12,658 bases of DNA from Planctomycetota bacterium (GTDB lineage Bacteria; Planctomycetota; Phycisphaerae; Phycisphaerales; UBA1924). Below are positions 7,190 to 12,658 of this stretch, piece by piece (position 1 is the stretch's first letter; each line of letters begins with the position of its first letter). The position numbers and the translations under genes are program-made. The notes beneath the pieces were generated by a model. The model was not told the DNA's origin, ran no database searches, and saw only the letters and a list, made by a program, of their open reading frames with translations. The stretch is taken from contig JAEYUO010000135.1 of the NCBI GenBank assembly GCA_023432465.1, positions 1 through 12,658 of the forward strand, written 5' to 3'.

Positions 7190-8883
7190 TCGGCAAGCCG
7201 CGGCCAACTCCGGATCGTGCATCGAGCGAGGCTCAGCGGCAGCCATCGAGCGGTGCGCTGACGGGGCTCGGCGGGCCGAAGAAGCCGGCGACGTCTCCGC
7301 GACCGGGGCGGAACTGGTTCAAGAAGCAGTCGGAGAAGCCGCTGCCGGGGACCATGCGATCCGCGGCCGCGGATGCGCAGAAGTCGCGGCTGCCGCAGAT
7401 GGCCGCGGCGTTGTCATACCGGACGATCTTTGGGCTGCTGCCGGTCATCATCGTCGCGCTGGTGGCGGTGAAGTACTTCGCATCCGAGGAGCATGTTCGC
7501 ACCGCGGTCGAGAAAGGGCTCGAGTACAGCGGGCTGTCGGCGATCGCGGTGCCCGAAGAGGTCGTGGCGAACTGGGACTCGGAGTGGATGGGCCCGCCGC
7601 CGCCGCCGCCCACCGCTCCGCCGGTAGGCGATGTGTCGGCCGCGGTGGCAGGGATGGAGGGTGCTGGCACGGAGGGAGGGGCGGCACCCGCCGAGTCGCG
7701 GCCACCGGCGGCGGTGGACAAGTGGATCACGGGGCTGATCGACGGTGTCAACAAGGTCTCTCTGAAAGCGATCGGACTCGCCGGCGCGATCATGCTGATC
7801 TACGCGGCGATGGCGATGCTGGTGGAGATCGAGCTGGCGTTCAATCAGATCTACCGCGTGCCGCGCGGGCGGAGCTGGGCGCGCCGGGTGATGCAATACT
7901 GGACGCTGCTGACGCTCGGGCCGCTGGGGCTTGTGGCGACGTTCTTTGTGAGCCAGCAGTACATCGCCAAGGCGCAGGCGTTCGCGGCGGAGCGGGGTGT
8001 GCAGCTCGGCTCCGGGACGCTGACCACGACCCTGATCGGCTATGCAATCACGGTCGCCATCAGCACAACGTTCTTTTTCGTCGCGTACATCACGGTGCCG
8101 AACACGAAGGTGAAGATCCGGCCGGCGCTGATGGGGGCGCTCGCGGCCGCGCTGCTCTGGGAAGCGGGGAAGTGGGGCTTCACGCAGTACCTCAGCCACT
8201 TTGGTGGGACAGCCAAGCTCTACGGCGCGCTTGCGCTCCTGCCGCTGTTCCTGCTCTGGGTGTATTTCACCTGGATGGTCGTGCTCTTCGGCCTGCAGAT
8301 CGCCTATCAGCTCCAGCACGGGCGGGCCAACACGCGCGCCCAACCGATCGCGGAGTACGGCCCCGCGCTGGTCGATCCCGCGGCAGCGCTGGCCGTCTTG
8401 ACGGCGGTGGCGCGAGGCTTTGACGAGGGCAAGACCCTGGATGCAACCGGGATCGCGAAGTCGACCGCGCTTGCGGAGCCGGTGGTACGCCTGGTCGTCG
8501 GAAAGCTCGCCGAGCGCGGAATGCTGCACCGGATCGATCATGGCGCGGATGATGAAGAGCCAACCTACGCGCTGGCAAGGTCGCCATCCACGATTCGCGT
8601 TTCGGAGGTGCTTGAACTCGGCTATGAGCTCGCGGGGACAACGCAGAGCGATGAATCGGTCATGTGGCTGCACCGGGCCCAGATAGAATCCGTCGGAGAA
8701 CAGACGCTGGCGTCGCTGAATGGCTCGATCCGGCCGGGTGCACTACCGGGCGGTCTGGCGGCCAGCCCGGAATCGAGAACCGTGCGGCCCGAGACTGCGA
8801 ATGGCCCTTCCAAGGGGCGAACTCCGGAGGCGGAGCAGTCGAGACCGGGCGGCGCGGCGGCTACCCTTGCGGAGCAGGGCTAA
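7186..8883 (+). CDS. YihY/BrkB-family inner-membrane protein with Pro-rich periplasmic insert and C-terminal winged-helix domain
   Basis: This encodes 565 residues, longer than the usual 280-450 for the family. A Ser/Pro/Lys-rich N-terminal tail (1-65) leads into the family signature MAAALSYRTIFGLLPVII (72-89). Six membrane segments are visible at about 80-98, 195-213, 239-257, 283-302, 313-333 and 346-370. The family signature LYGALALLPLFLLWVYFTW (345-363) is clear. Between TM1 and TM2 lies a low-complexity loop with six consecutive prolines (137-142) and Ala/Gly/Glu-rich sequence. Residues about 390-480 look like a winged helix (ALAVLTAVARGF, VVRLVVGKLAERGML), a C-terminal extension seen in some YihY proteins; a disordered tail follows. 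The family was once called RNase BN, which is a misassignment; its function is unsettled, with transport or envelope roles proposed. It sits in a tight run between the pseudouridine synthase homologue and the lipoprotein gene. Confidence 0.93.
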   Translation: MIGKPRPTPDRASSEAQRQPSSGALTGLGGPKKPATSPRPGRNWFKKQSEKPLPGTMRSAAADAQKSRLPQMAAALSYRTIFGLLPVIIVALVAVKYFASEEHVRTAVEKGLEYSGLSAIAVPEEVVANWDSEWMGPPPPPPTAPPVGDVSAAVAGMEGAGTEGGAAPAESRPPAAVDKWITGLIDGVNKVSLKAIGLAGAIMLIYAAMAMLVEIELAFNQIYRVPRGRSWARRVMQYWTLLTLGPLGLVATFFVSQQYIAKAQAFAAERGVQLGSGTLTTTLIGYAITVAISTTFFFVAYITVPNTKVKIRPALMGALAAALLWEAGKWGFTQYLSHFGGTAKLYGALALLPLFLLWVYFTWMVVLFGLQIAYQLQHGRANTRAQPIAEYGPALVDPAAALAVLTAVARGFDEGKTLDATGIAKSTALAEPVVRLVVGKLAERGMLHRIDHGADDEEPTYALARSPSTIRVSEVLELGYELAGTTQSDESVMWLHRAQIESVGEQTLASLNGSIRPGALPGGLAASPESRTVRPETANGPSKGRTPEAEQSRPGGAAATLAEQG

Positions 8884-8889
8884 GGAGGT
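8882..8889 (+). promoter_or_regulatory. Strong Shine-Dalgarno of the small lipoprotein gene
   Basis: AAGGAGGT begins within the TAA stop codon of the YihY-family gene and ends 4 nt before the ATG at 8894. It is a near-perfect anti-16S complement. It fixes the start at 8894, although the same frame is open upstream to an ATG at 8720. Confidence 0.85.
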
Positions 8890-8893
8890 TCCG

Positions 8894-9154
8894 ATGTCGA
8901 GCATACGTCACAACACACGGGCTTTGACGGGTCCGGCGGCTTGGCTGCCGGTCGTCGTGGTCGGGGGTGTGTGCCTGTGTTCGCTGACGGGGTGCTACCA
9001 GCGTGTAACCCGGGCGACGGGGTTCGGGGCGGATCAGTACACCGTGTCGGAGCCGTACCAGCGGAACAGCGCGGTGGATGATTGGATCTTCGGCAAGCAG
9101 GACCGGACGCCGAGCACGGGTTCCCGCATTCCTCCCACGCCGCAGCGCAACTGA
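8894..9154 (+). CDS. Small hypothetical lipoprotein (86 aa)
   Basis: The ATG at 8894 is set by the strong AAGGAGGT just upstream. The protein starts with a basic n-region (R5, H6, R9), a hydrophobic core WLPVVVVGGVCLCSL (17-31) and a lipobox L-T-G-C with the acylated cysteine at residue 34. This predicts signal peptidase II cleavage and membrane anchoring. The residue after Cys is Tyr, not the Asp inner-membrane retention signal, so outer-membrane placement is possible by the E. coli rule, which may not hold here. The mature part is only 53 residues, polar and Pro/Arg-rich at the end, and I recognise no domain. It lies 10 nt after the YihY-family gene and 18 nt before nuoB, so it is probably co-transcribed. 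Its role is unknown. Confidence 0.85.
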   Translation: MSSIRHNTRALTGPAAWLPVVVVGGVCLCSLTGCYQRVTRATGFGADQYTVSEPYQRNSAVDDWIFGKQDRTPSTGSRIPPTPQRN

Positions 9155-9172
9155 AACTCAGGATCGAACTCC

Positions 9173-9745
9173 ATGGGCATCGAGGCCGCCATTCCTGTTG
9201 ACGGATTTCTGACGACGCAACTCTCGCGCGTGATCAACTGGGCGCGGCGAAGTTCTCTGTGGCCGATGCCGTTCGCGACGGCGTGCTGCGGGATCGAGCT
9301 CATGGCGGTCGCGTCGAGCCGGTACGATGTGGCGCGGTTCGGGATGGAGCGGATGAGCTTCTCGCCGCGTCAGGCGGACCTGCTGATCGTCGCGGGCCGC
9401 ATTTCGATCAAGATGATGCCGGTGCTGCAGCGCATCTATGAGCAAATGACCGAGCCCAAGTGGGTGCTGTCGATGGGCGCGTGCGCGAGCACCGGCGGCG
9501 TCTTTGATACGTACGCCGTGGTGCAGGGGTGCGACCAGTTCATCCCGGTGGATGTCTATATCCCGGGTTGCCCGCCCCGGCCGGAACAGTTGCTCGAGGG
9601 CATCATGGCGATCCAGCGTCATATCGATCAGCAGGGCATCCCGCCGACGCCGCCGGGGGGCAAGCGTGCTCCGCTGGGCCTGGTGATCGATCCGACACAC
9701 CGGGTGCGTCCGCAGCCGGTGGGCATGACCGTTGGCGGCGCGTAG
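9173..9745 (+). CDS. nuoB: NADH-quinone oxidoreductase subunit B (complex I PSST/Nqo6 subunit)
   Basis: This encodes 190 residues, normal for the family. The subunit holds the last iron-sulfur cluster, N2, of complex I, which passes electrons to quinone at the membrane-arm junction. All four N2 ligands are present: adjacent C38-C39 in ATACCGIE, C104 in GACASTGG and C133 in PGCPPRPE. Other family motifs are SLWPMPFA, SRYDVARFG, SPRQADLLIVAGRIS and PVDVYIPGCPPRPE. The GRIS and GACASTGG forms resemble Thermus Nqo6 more than E. coli NuoB. The ATG at 9173 follows AGGA by 9 nt. No other complex I gene is nearby: a lipoprotein gene precedes it and trehalose genes follow, so nuoB here is detached from the usual nuoA-B-C-D block, or is a second copy. 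The C-terminal tail (about 155-190) is Pro/Gly-rich. Confidence 0.97.
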   Translation: MGIEAAIPVDGFLTTQLSRVINWARRSSLWPMPFATACCGIELMAVASSRYDVARFGMERMSFSPRQADLLIVAGRISIKMMPVLQRIYEQMTEPKWVLSMGACASTGGVFDTYAVVQGCDQFIPVDVYIPGCPPRPEQLLEGIMAIQRHIDQQGIPPTPPGGKRAPLGLVIDPTHRVRPQPVGMTVGGA

Positions 9746-9893
9746 CCGCTTCTTGACCGGCGCGTCGCTGAGCGGCAACGTTCGTGGCGGGTCAACATGC
9801 TGTGACTGTGACTGTTCGTACGCCCGGGCGTGCGCGGTGGCCGCTTTGTTGGGGGCCCTGCCCCGGGCGACCGCCGAATCTGAGGAGGGCTGA
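9746..9893 (+). other. Intergenic spacer between nuoB and otsA with an 18-nt inverted repeat
   Basis: This 148-nt gap is the largest gene-free stretch in the window. It contains 2.5 copies of TGTGAC (9801-9815) and an inverted repeat CGTACGCCCGGGCGTGCG (9817-9834) that folds as a 7-bp stem (one G-U pair) with a CCGG loop. It has no T tract, so it is at best a weak terminator for nuoB or an operator-like site for otsA. A second small stem GGGGC-CCT-GCCCC lies at 9852-9864. I see no convincing -35/-10 pair, though a promoter for the trehalose genes probably lies here. Confidence 0.5.
9882..9889 (+). promoter_or_regulatory. Shine-Dalgarno of otsA
   Basis: GAGGAGGG ends 4 nt before the ATG at 9894 and supports that start. 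The protein begins directly with the beta-strand LIVVANRLPV typical of OtsA N-termini. Confidence 0.85.
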
Positions 9894-11276
9894 ATGCCCG
9901 GACGACCAAAGCTGATCGTTGTGGCGAACCGGCTGCCGGTGCGACGGGTGGGCGCGGGCGGCAGCGCGCGATGGGAAACGTCTCCCGGGGGGCTGGTCTC
10001 CGCGCTGGATCCGGTGCTGGAGGGCCGCGGCGGGACGTGGGTGGGTTGGACCGGGGCGGCCGGGCGCGGGCCGCGCCCCTTCGAGTCCGGGAAGCTCAAG
10101 ATGATCCCGGTTGCGTTGAGCGAGAAGGAGGAGCACGATTTCTATCACGGCATGAGTAACCGGACGTTCTGGCCGCTGTATCACGATGCGATCCGCACTC
10201 CGTCGTTTCAGCGGCACTGGTGGGAGGCGTATGTGGCGGCGAATCGGCGCTTCGCCGAGGCCGCGGCGAGGCGGGCGCGGCGAGGGGACATGGTGTGGGT
10301 GCACGACTACCACCTGCAGCTTGTGCCGGGGATGATACGAGAGATGAAGCCGAACCTGCGGATCGGGTTCTTCCTGCACATCCCGTTCCCGCCCGAAGAG
10401 CTCTTCGCGTGGCTGCCTTGGCGGGCGGAGATCCTGCGCGGATTGCTGGGCGCCGATGTGGTGGGTTTTCAGACGCCGGAGGCGGCATCGAACTTTGCCA
10501 AGCTGGCGCGCCGGTTTACAACGGCGGTCGGGAGCGATTCGACGATCGAGTACGAGGGCCGGAGGGTGCGGTGCGGGGCGTTCCCGATCTCGATCGACTA
10601 TGCCGCCTTCGATGAACTGGCCAGAACCCCACGGATCGTGCGAGCGGCGGAGCAGATCCGCGAGCGGGTGGGGGCCGACCGGCAGATCGTGCTGAGCGTG
10701 GACAGGCTGGACTACACCAAGGGCATTGACTACCGCCTGCACGCATACGCGGACCTGCTCAAGCGCCAGCGGGTGTCCGTGGAGCGGACAGTGCACGTGC
10801 AGATCGCGGTTCCGTCTCGCGAGCCCGTGCCGGACTATTCAGAGATCCGCAACAAGGTCGAGCAGACGGTCGGCAGGATCAACGGGGAGTATGCGATCCC
10901 CGGGCGGGTCGCTGTGCACTACTACCGCAGATCGCTCGGGCGCGAGGAGCTCGTCGCGTGGTACCTCGCGGCGGATGTGATGCTGGTCTCGCCGCTGCGC
11001 GACGGGATGAACCTGGTCGCCAAGGAGTATGTTGCGTGCCGCACGGACAACACGGGCGTGCTGGTGCTGAGTGAGTTTGCCGGTGCCGTGCGCGAGCTGC
11101 GGCGGGCGATTCTGGTGAACCCTCGTGACATGGCGGGGATGGGCGATGCGATCATCCAGGCGCTGCGCATGCCCCGGGATCAGGCGCAAAAGAGCATGTC
11201 GCTGCTGCGGTCGGTGGTACGGCGGAACGATGTGACGGCGTGGGCGGACGGCTTCATCGGAGCACTCAGCGAATGA
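9894..11276 (+). CDS. otsA: Trehalose-6-phosphate synthase (GT20)
   Basis: This encodes 460 residues, close to the E. coli enzyme. It transfers glucose from a nucleotide sugar (UDP-glucose in the classic enzyme) to glucose-6-phosphate, giving trehalose-6-phosphate in the cytoplasm. Visible GT20 features are the NRLPV start, SPGGL (30-34), WPLYH, VHDYHLQLVP (136-145), FFLHIPFPP, GFQT, VDRLDYTKG (269-277) and RDGMNLVAKEYV (369-380). R271, K276, D370 and E378 match E. coli R262, K267, D361 and E369 with a constant offset of nine, so the donor and phosphate-binding residues are intact. The stop overlaps the start of the next gene (ATGA, 11273-11276), which encodes the phosphatase for its product, a classic ots pair. 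Trehalose usually serves as an osmolyte or stress protectant. Confidence 0.97.
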   Translation: MPGRPKLIVVANRLPVRRVGAGGSARWETSPGGLVSALDPVLEGRGGTWVGWTGAAGRGPRPFESGKLKMIPVALSEKEEHDFYHGMSNRTFWPLYHDAIRTPSFQRHWWEAYVAANRRFAEAAARRARRGDMVWVHDYHLQLVPGMIREMKPNLRIGFFLHIPFPPEELFAWLPWRAEILRGLLGADVVGFQTPEAASNFAKLARRFTTAVGSDSTIEYEGRRVRCGAFPISIDYAAFDELARTPRIVRAAEQIRERVGADRQIVLSVDRLDYTKGIDYRLHAYADLLKRQRVSVERTVHVQIAVPSREPVPDYSEIRNKVEQTVGRINGEYAIPGRVAVHYYRRSLGREELVAWYLAADVMLVSPLRDGMNLVAKEYVACRTDNTGVLVLSEFAGAVRELRRAILVNPRDMAGMGDAIIQALRMPRDQAQKSMSLLRSVVRRNDVTAWADGFIGALSE

Positions 11277-12658
11277 ACCAGCTTGATGCATCATTTCTTG
11301 CCTGTGTCCGGTCGCGTGTGCTGCTGGTGGCGAGCGACTTCGACGGCACCCTCTCGCCGCTGGTTGCGGATCCGTCCAAGGCGGCTCCGCTTCCGGGGAC
11401 GATCGAGTCCCTCTCGGCGCTGGTCGCGCTGCCGGGCACGCATTCGGCGGTCATCTCGGGCCGGGGCCTGGATGATCTGACGGCGCGGGTGCATGGCGTG
11501 ACGACGGGGGTGCGGCTGGTGGGCAGCCATGGCGCGGAGGAGAACGATGACTCCGTCGTGATTCTGACCGCCGCGGCGACGGAGCTTCGGGCTCGGCTGA
11601 TCCGGGAACTGGAAGAGATCTCGGGCAAGCTCCCGGGAACGCACGTCGAGGAGAAGCCGCTGGGGGCCGCACTCCACTACCGCAGGGCCAGTGAGGCGGC
11701 AGCGGCGAAGGCTCACGAACAGGTGGTGGCGCTCGCGGCAGCGGAGCCGGGGGCGCGGCTTCGTCACGGGAGCAAGGTGCTCGAACTGCTGGTGACCGAT
11801 GCGGACAAGGGGACCGCGCTGCGCCGCATGGCGCACCGGCTGGGCGCGACCTCGATCGTGTTCTTCGGGGACGATGTGACCGATGAGGATGCGTTCGCCG
11901 TGCTGGGACCGGAGGATGTGGGGGTGAAGGTTGGAGCGGGCGAGACGAGGGCATCGCTCCGTGTGGATTCTCCGGAGGATGTCGCCAGAATGCTGGCGCA
12001 GCTGACGGAGGCGCGCGCGGCGCATGTGACGCAGTTTGCGTGCACGCCGATCCAGTCGCATTCGATGCTGTCGGACCAGCGGACGATCGCGCTCGCAACG
12101 CCGAAAGGGCGGATTACGTGGCTGTGCCTGCCGCGGATTGACTCCGGATCGGTGTTCGCACAACTGCTGGATTCGGGCGAGGAAGAGGAGGGCGGGTACT
12201 TCGCGGTTGCGGGCGTGGATGGGGAGGAGCCCGTCGGGCAGGGGTATGACGGGGATTCGCTGGTGCTGGTGACGCGGTGGCGCGGCTTCACCGTGACGGA
12301 CTACTTTGACTGTTCGGGTGGGCGAGCCTGGCAGCGCTCAGGCCGGAGCGACCTGATCCGCGTGATCGAGGGGCATGGCGCGGCCCGGCTGACGTTTGCG
12401 CCGCGGCTGGATTTCGGCCGTTCGGTGACGCGGCTGGTGGAAGTCAAGGACGGGCTGCTGGTGGAGGGCGTGGCGGACCCGCTTGTGCTGTACTCTCCGG
12501 GGATCGAGTGGACCGTGCGGCAGGTCGGGAACAACCAGACCGCCGAGGCGGTTGTCCAGCTTGATGGCTCGGCGCGCGTGCTGGAGCTGCGCTCGGGGAC
12601 GTGGAGCCTTCGTCCGGCGGCGCTACCGGAAGCGGATCGCCCCGCGCCGCCGCGGGGG
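11273..12658 (+). CDS. otsB: Trehalose-6-phosphate phosphatase fused to GH15 N-terminal domain (3' partial)
   Basis: The frame is open from ATG 11273 to the window end (462 codons, no stop). Residues about 15-242 are a HAD-type OtsB: motif I DFDGT (D22, D24), ISGR (61-64), GSHGAE (84-89), ALHYR, K179 in DKGTAL and motif IV GDDVTDEDAF (199-208). This half should hydrolyse trehalose-6-phosphate to trehalose. After a short linker, residues about 258-460 match the N-terminal beta domain of GH15 trehalase/glucoamylase-like proteins: TPIQSHSMLSDQRTIAL, GRITWLCLPRIDSGSVFAQLL (near 280-300), YDGDSLVLVTRW, DLIRVIEG and FAPRLDFGR. The GH15 catalytic barrel with its two Glu residues would lie beyond the window, so its activity cannot be judged. 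I read every codon across the junction and found no stop or frame change. Translation is probably coupled to otsA. The symbol fits only the first half. Confidence 0.93.
   Translation, partial: MNQLDASFLACVRSRVLLVASDFDGTLSPLVADPSKAAPLPGTIESLSALVALPGTHSAVISGRGLDDLTARVHGVTTGVRLVGSHGAEENDDSVVILTAAATELRARLIRELEEISGKLPGTHVEEKPLGAALHYRRASEAAAAKAHEQVVALAAAEPGARLRHGSKVLELLVTDADKGTALRRMAHRLGATSIVFFGDDVTDEDAFAVLGPEDVGVKVGAGETRASLRVDSPEDVARMLAQLTEARAAHVTQFACTPIQSHSMLSDQRTIALATPKGRITWLCLPRIDSGSVFAQLLDSGEEEEGGYFAVAGVDGEEPVGQGYDGDSLVLVTRWRGFTVTDYFDCSGGRAWQRSGRSDLIRVIEGHGAARLTFAPRLDFGRSVTRLVEVKDGLLVEGVADPLVLYSPGIEWTVRQVGNNQTAEAVVQLDGSARVLELRSGTWSLRPAALPEADRPAPPRG
12640..12657. repeat. GC-only inverted repeat at the window end
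   Basis: CCCCGCG-CCGC-CGCGGGG forms a perfect 7-bp, all-G/C hairpin ending one base before the window edge. It is within the OtsB-GH15 reading frame. Such structures often stop sequencing or assembly, which may explain why the sequence breaks here. Confidence 0.5.

Noticed and set aside
5978..7246. A 422-codon minus-strand open frame across the pseudouridine synthase region
   Set aside because: It overlaps a conserved S4/RsuA-type gene and the terminator, is rich in Arg/Pro/His, and resembles no protein family I know. It is a high-GC shadow frame.
7414..8673. A 419-codon minus-strand open frame opposite the YihY-family gene
   Set aside because: The sense frame has six membrane segments and family motifs. 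The antisense product is Arg/His/Asp-rich with no motif.
8720..8893. Upstream ATG at 8720 for the lipoprotein gene
   Set aside because: It would overlap the YihY-family gene by over 160 nt and bury the signal peptide 58 residues inside the protein. The AAGGAGGT at 8882-8889 marks the real start.
9753..9781. TTGACC (9753-9758) with CAACGT 17 nt downstream as a sigma-70 promoter for otsA
   Set aside because: The -35 half is good but the -10 half matches the TATAAT consensus at only about two positions, which is no better than chance in this composition.

Overview
The window comes from a high-GC bacterium, roughly two thirds G+C by eye. The gene types point to a planctomycete, possibly of the Phycisphaerae. 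The main reason is a giant surface-type protein built from IG-[ST]-V-x-V beta repeats, an Ig-like unit ending in a DGNGDG motif, GxDGxxGTxDD repeats and PPC-like domains, an architecture I associate with that phylum. This placement is inference; there is no rRNA or other marker here. All six genes are on the + strand and there is almost no spare DNA. I see no RNA gene, mobile element, CRISPR array or phage gene.

Region 1 (1-6112): the 3' 2.0 kilocodons of a very large, probably secreted beta-rich protein. Its N-terminus is missing at a G-homopolymer-rich window edge. Its C-terminus resembles the matrixin-type domain of planctomycete surface proteins, but the expected HExxH metal site reads RRIGE. 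A clean intrinsic terminator (6088-6112) closes this unit.

Region 2 (6164-9745): a tightly packed run of four genes. They encode an S4-domain RsuA/RluB-like pseudouridine synthase homologue, a YihY/BrkB-family inner-membrane protein (ATGA overlap), an 86-residue lipoprotein (10 nt gap, near-perfect Shine-Dalgarno) and NADH-quinone oxidoreductase subunit B (18 nt gap). The pseudouridine synthase homologue lacks the catalytic Asp of the GRLD motif and has also lost the C-terminal NRQVRRM-type motif, so it is probably not an active pseudouridine synthase. The nuoB gene retains all four N2-cluster cysteines but stands apart from other complex I genes.

Region 3 (9746-12658): a 148-nt spacer with a 7-bp inverted repeat, then a trehalose pair. 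otsA (GT20) makes trehalose-6-phosphate. It overlaps by ATGA a second gene encoding a trehalose-6-phosphate phosphatase fused in frame to the N-terminal domain of a GH15 (glucoamylase/trehalase-like) protein. That gene runs off the window, so the GH15 catalytic barrel is not seen.

The best second-look items are the substituted active sites of the pseudouridine synthase homologue, the metal-site loss in the giant protein and the OtsB-GH15 fusion. I found no clearly new multi-gene system; most of the window is ordinary chromosomal gene content.
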